Below, one piece after another: positions 14,402 to 17,056 of a DNA stretch of 17,056 nt. Source of the DNA: Actinomycetota bacterium (GTDB lineage: Bacteria > Actinomycetota > Geothermincolia > Fen-727 > Anoxymicrobiaceae); contig PMDX01000272.1 of NCBI GenBank assembly GCA_003154635.1, positions 2,131-19,186 on the forward strand, written 5' to 3'. A program made the position numbers and the translations under genes. How positions within the stretch are numbered: position 1 is the first letter of the stretch; each line of letters opens with the position of its first letter. A model generated the notes under the pieces. That model saw nothing but the letters and a program-made list of their open reading frames with translations, ran no database searches and was not told the origin of the DNA.

Positions 14402-15139
14402 GGTGGAGCGTTTTCCGGGCGGAGCTACCTCGGGTTTGGAGGCGGGAGGCGAGGGAGAGGTCACGATGGCCTGGGGTTTGCCGGTCTCAACGGTGGCAGT
14501 GCCGTCCCCGCCGAGGTTGATGTTTATCTGCAGGGACCTGCCGATGCCGTCCTTCTCGACCCCGTTCATCAGTAGGTCCATCAGCGGGTCTACGAATTCC
14601 GACAGCTCCTCTTTTCTCTCGAGCAGGTGCCAGCGGAAGAATACATGCTCGAGCGTGCCCAGGAGGATGGAGCGGACGAGCCTCGGGTCTATCCCTGTCC
14701 TGAACTCACCGTTCTCTATACCCTCGTCGATGGCCTCGAGGAGGACTCCGCCGGCCTGGCGGACTACCGCGTATCCCTCGGTTTCCATGAATTTCCTGTT
14801 GTGTTTGAGGTTGAGGAGCACGAGGGCTGAGTATTCCGGGTTCTCTTTGTACAGGTTGAAATACCCGTACATGATTGCACGGATCTTGTTCTTCGCGCCG
14901 TTCATGAACGGCAGCACCGCATGCAGGAAATCAACAGAGGTCTGAGTGATCTCGCGTGGGATGGCAAAGAGCAGGTCTTCTTTACTGCCAAAGTACTCGT
15001 AGATGGTGGCCTCGGAGACCTTCGCCCTGCGCGCGACGTCGGAAATGGTCGCGTCATAGTACCCTTTCTCGCCGAACACCTTGAGCGCGGCGTCGATTAT
15101 TGTCTGAACTTTGGCTCCGGACTTGGGCTTCTTCTCCAC
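14396..15139 (-). CDS. TetR/AcrR-family transcriptional regulator
   Basis: 247 residues. I place the start at GTG 15139, which has AGGAGG five bases upstream; the TTG at 15142 would leave only two bases. Residues about 10-55 are the TetR helix-turn-helix (IIDAALKVFGEKGY, ATISDVARRAKVSEATIYEYF). The C-terminal ligand and dimer domain (about 65-200) is helical and resembles regulators of fatty-acid and acyl-CoA genes in general layout, but the ligand cannot be read. The last 40 residues are a Pro/Ser/Lys-rich tail (SPSPPASKPEVAPPGK) beyond the usual TetR end. It is divergent from the 4-hydroxybutyryl-CoA dehydratase-family gene across a 112-base AT-rich spacer with dyads, so it probably represses itself and that gene. 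Confidence 0.88.
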   Translation of the reverse strand: MEKKPKSGAKVQTIIDAALKVFGEKGYYDATISDVARRAKVSEATIYEYFGSKEDLLFAIPREITQTSVDFLHAVLPFMNGAKNKIRAIMYGYFNLYKENPEYSALVLLNLKHNRKFMETEGYAVVRQAGGVLLEAIDEGIENGEFRTGIDPRLVRSILLGTLEHVFFRWHLLERKEELSEFVDPLMDLLMNGVEKDGIGRSLQININLGGDGTATVETGKPQAIVTSPSPPASKPEVAPPGKRSTG

Positions 15140-15251
15140 CAATGCCTCCTAATATCAGAGTTGCTATTGTTAATATACATTGTATCCTTGACATTGACTA
15201 TATTATAATGCCAATTATTGAAGTACTTCTAAACTTTGGGGGGAACTGACA
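15140..15251. promoter_or_regulatory. Divergent promoter/operator region for TetR and dehydratase-family gene
   Basis: An AT-rich spacer. Plus-strand promoter candidate: TTGTAT (15180-15185), 18-base spacer, TATAAT (15204-15209). Dyads that could bind the TetR dimer: ATACA-T-TGTAT (15175-15185), the inverted arms TAATATA (15171-15177) and TATATTA (15199-15205), and the perfect GAAGTACTTC (15220-15229). The first two overlap the candidate promoter, as expected for repression. Which one is the operator is not decidable by eye. Confidence 0.55.
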
Positions 15252-16676
15252 ATGAGACACGCCGACGAGTACATGGAAAGCCTTAAGGAAATGGTTCCAA
15301 ACGTGTACATGGGGGGCGAAGTCCTTAACCGCTCTGAGGTCCCGGGAAACGATATCCTTTGCGCGACGTTCGACCTGGCGCATCTCCCGGAAAACGATGG
15401 CATCTTCACCGCGACCTCGCACCTCAGTGGCGAAAAGATCAACCGCTTCTGCAACATCCATCAGAGCGTCGATGACCTTCTCAAGAAACAGGAGATGACC
15501 CGCATCGGAGCCCGCACCGTGGGAGGTTGCATAGCGCGCTGTATGGGCATCGACGCCCTCAACGCGTTGTCCGTCATCACAAAGCAGTGTGACATGGCGC
15601 ATAACACCGAGTACCACGACCGTTTTCTCGCCTATATCGAGAATTTCCAGAAGAACGACACTGTCGGGTGCTGTGCCCAGACCGATGTCAAGGGCGACCG
15701 CTCGCTGCGGCCAGGTGACCAGGCAGACCCGGATCTTTACTTGAGGGTCGTCGAGAGGCGCAGCGACGGCATAGTCGTTCGGGGAGCCAAGGCCCATAAC
15801 TCGTTCGCTCCGCTCGCCGAAGAGATAATAGTCACGCCAACAAGGTTCCTGCGTGAAAACGAGAAGGATTGGGCGGTGGCGTTCGCGGTGCCGGGTGACG
15901 CCAAGGGGGTAAAGCTGGTGGTAAGGGCCGCCAAACATCGCGACCGCATGCCAGAGCTGGCCGGTCTCCTGTCGGGTAAAGGAGAGTGCGAGTCGCTCAC
16001 CATATTCGACGATGTGTTCGTCCCGTGGGAGCGGGTCTTCCTCTGCGGCGAAAACGAGTTCGGCGGGCAACTGGCCGTCCTCTTCGCGCTCTTCCACAGG
16101 CACAGCTACACCGGTTGCAAGCCGGCGATCACGGACATGCTGATGGGCACCGCCGCGTTGGTGGCGGAGTACAGCGGCATCGAGCGCGAGGACCATGTCC
16201 GAAGCAAGCTGGCCGAGTTTATCACCACGGCCGAGCTCGTCTACGGGTGCGGCCAGGCCGCCGCTTACAAGTCGGTCAAGACCCCGTCGGGAACGATGAT
16301 GCCGGATATGGTCTACTGCAACGTGGCCCGCAAGCACGCGGGCGAATGCCTTTTCCACGAGTACAACCTGCTTGCGGATATCGCCGGTGGCCTTCCCGCA
16401 ACGCTGCCGTACGACACGGAGTTCACGAGCCCTGAGGTCGGCGAACTTGTCCAGAAGTACCTCAAGCGAAAAGACGGTGTCAGCGTCGAAGACATCTACA
16501 AGTGCTACGCATGGATCGCGGACTTCACTTGCTCGAGCATGGCCGGCGTCCTCCAGTACGCGGGTCTGCACGGCGGTGGCTCCCCCATCATGGAGGATAT
16601 TGCAATCCTGGGCACGTACGACATAGAGTCCAAGAAAGAGATAGCGAGGAAACTGGCCGGTATAACCAAGAAGTAG
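15252..16676 (+). CDS. 4-hydroxybutyryl-CoA dehydratase/vinylacetyl-CoA delta-isomerase family (AbfD-like, 4-HPA hydroxylase fold)
   Basis: 474 residues, close to the 484 of the clostridial enzyme. AbfD is a [4Fe-4S]- and FAD-dependent radical enzyme converting 4-hydroxybutyryl-CoA to crotonyl-CoA, and is oxygen-sensitive. The cluster ligands known from AbfD (Cys99, Cys103, His292, Cys299) are matched here by C93-x3-C97 (GGCIARCMG) and H282-x6-C289 (FHRHSYTGCK), with Y286 and K290 at the expected neighbouring positions. A substrate/flavin segment reads KAHNSFAP, with S184 where AbfD has Thr190. The ATG follows a GGGGGGA site. It is divergent from a TetR gene and 43 bases ahead of an amidohydrolase gene. 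With the cluster ligands intact it is probably a dehydratase or isomerase rather than a hydroxylase. Paralogues with other acyl-CoA substrates exist, so the substrate is inferred. Confidence 0.87.
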   Translation: MRHADEYMESLKEMVPNVYMGGEVLNRSEVPGNDILCATFDLAHLPENDGIFTATSHLSGEKINRFCNIHQSVDDLLKKQEMTRIGARTVGGCIARCMGIDALNALSVITKQCDMAHNTEYHDRFLAYIENFQKNDTVGCCAQTDVKGDRSLRPGDQADPDLYLRVVERRSDGIVVRGAKAHNSFAPLAEEIIVTPTRFLRENEKDWAVAFAVPGDAKGVKLVVRAAKHRDRMPELAGLLSGKGECESLTIFDDVFVPWERVFLCGENEFGGQLAVLFALFHRHSYTGCKPAITDMLMGTAALVAEYSGIEREDHVRSKLAEFITTAELVYGCGQAAAYKSVKTPSGTMMPDMVYCNVARKHAGECLFHEYNLLADIAGGLPATLPYDTEFTSPEVGELVQKYLKRKDGVSVEDIYKCYAWIADFTCSSMAGVLQYAGLHGGGSPIMEDIAILGTYDIESKKEIARKLAGITKK

Positions 16677-16719
16677 AATCCACGCATGGCCGTCATTCGC
16701 AATCGTCGTGGAGGACTCC

Positions 16720-17056
16720 ATGATCGTCGATTGCCATATGCATTACGAACCGGCGCTCCTGACTGTCGACAGGCTGATCGCGTGCATGGATGCCCATGGC
16801 ATCTCGAAAACCGCGCTGATCGCCGCGATGTCGGAGCCGTTCAATGTCGAGGGAAGAGCAGGTGAAGCAGCGGGCGACATACTGAGGAAGATGCTCGTTC
16901 GGACCAACCGGTTAGGTCGCATTTTCTACGAAGGAAGTCGGACAAGCAGTGGGTATTTCATCGCCCTCGGAAAAAAATATCGGATCTACGACTGGCCAGA
17001 CAACTCTTCCGTCGCGGACGCGATCGCAAAGTACCCCGACAGGCTGCTGGGATGGA
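16720..17056 (+). CDS. Amidohydrolase-2 family protein (metal-dependent TIM-barrel hydrolase), C-terminus outside window
   Basis: The ATG at 16720 has GGAGG five bases upstream, and the frame stays open for 112 codons to the window edge. The N-terminus MIVDCHMHYEP carries the H6-x-H8 metal-binding pair on strand 1, followed by a helix and strand (DAHGISKTALIAAMSEP) and later YPDRLLGW, all typical of the amidohydrolase-2 (PF04909) family of decarboxylases and hydrolases such as ACMSD and resorcylate decarboxylase. The inserted segment at about 45-95 replaces the usual short loop. It is 43 bases downstream of, and in line with, the dehydratase-family gene, so probably in one operon under the TetR regulator. 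The reaction is unknown. Confidence 0.8.
   Translation, partial: MIVDCHMHYEPALLTVDRLIACMDAHGISKTALIAAMSEPFNVEGRAGEAAGDILRKMLVRTNRLGRIFYEGSRTSSGYFIALGKKYRIYDWPDNSSVADAIAKYPDRLLGW

Noticed and set aside
15188..15199. TTGACA and TTGACT as -35 boxes for the dehydratase-family gene
   Set aside because: Spacing to TATAAT at 15204 is only 10 and 4 bases; TTGTAT at 15180 has usable spacing instead.
15198..16721. Long minus-strand open frame (507 codons) opposite the AbfD-like gene
   Set aside because: It mirrors a gene with all FeS ligands in place; its product is His/Arg/Val-rich without domains, and it would cover the divergent promoter region.

Overview
The window is a high-GC stretch of bacterial chromosome. 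Genes are closely packed on both strands, with strong GGAGG or GAGGGGG ribosome sites and frequent AGG and ATA codons. Its content (acyl-CoA C4 chemistry, an oxygen-sensitive 4-hydroxybutyryl-CoA dehydratase-type enzyme, a MEDS-domain kinase, a DUF35-linked thiolase) suggests an anaerobic or facultative environmental bacterium. A deep-branching actinobacterial lineage or a deltaproteobacterium-like anaerobe would both fit. No rRNA or marker gene is present, so the taxonomy is inference. I found no tRNA, CRISPR array, intact insertion sequence or prophage.

Layout. (1) 1-1555, minus: the N-terminal 518 residues of a REC-PAS-GAF-PAS signalling protein that runs off the left edge. (2) 1891-2655, plus: a PlsC-type acyltransferase. 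(3) 2972-6073, plus: a 1033-residue secreted multidomain alpha/beta hydrolase with a C-terminal sorting-type tail, closed by a strong terminator. (4) 8910-6247, minus: a two-gene unit with no base between the genes. It encodes an HMG-CoA-synthase-like condensing enzyme fused to a DUF35 Zn-ribbon/OB domain, then a thiolase, and it ends in its own terminator. (5) 9399-9070, minus: an unrecognised 109-residue protein. (6) 11777-9707, minus: a ZIP-family metal transporter followed by a 3-hydroxyacyl-CoA dehydrogenase with two C-terminal domains. (7) 12063-13400, plus: a MEDS-domain histidine kinase, convergent with (8) 15139-13415, minus: a TetR regulator and an HhH-GPD DNA glycosylase-like protein. 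(9) 15252 to the right edge, plus: a 4-hydroxybutyryl-CoA dehydratase-family enzyme divergent from the TetR gene, then the start of an amidohydrolase-2 protein.

How the genes may work together. The dehydratase-family enzyme, the 3-hydroxyacyl-CoA dehydrogenase and the thiolase catalyse, in known pathways, three steps of 4-hydroxybutyryl-CoA -> crotonyl-CoA -> 3-hydroxybutyryl-CoA -> acetoacetyl-CoA -> acetyl-CoA. The enoyl-CoA hydratase is not in the window and the three genes lie in separate transcription units, so a shared pathway is a hypothesis. The TetR protein probably controls itself and the divergent dehydratase/amidohydrolase pair through an AT-rich, dyad-containing spacer.

The points most worth a second look are: the fused condensing enzyme-DUF35 beside its thiolase, which by eye lacks the HMG-CoA synthase Glu and His; the secreted hydrolase with a jelly-roll-like domain inserted inside its catalytic fold and a Cys-Gly tail; and an HhH-GPD protein with Ile where the catalytic Asp is expected.
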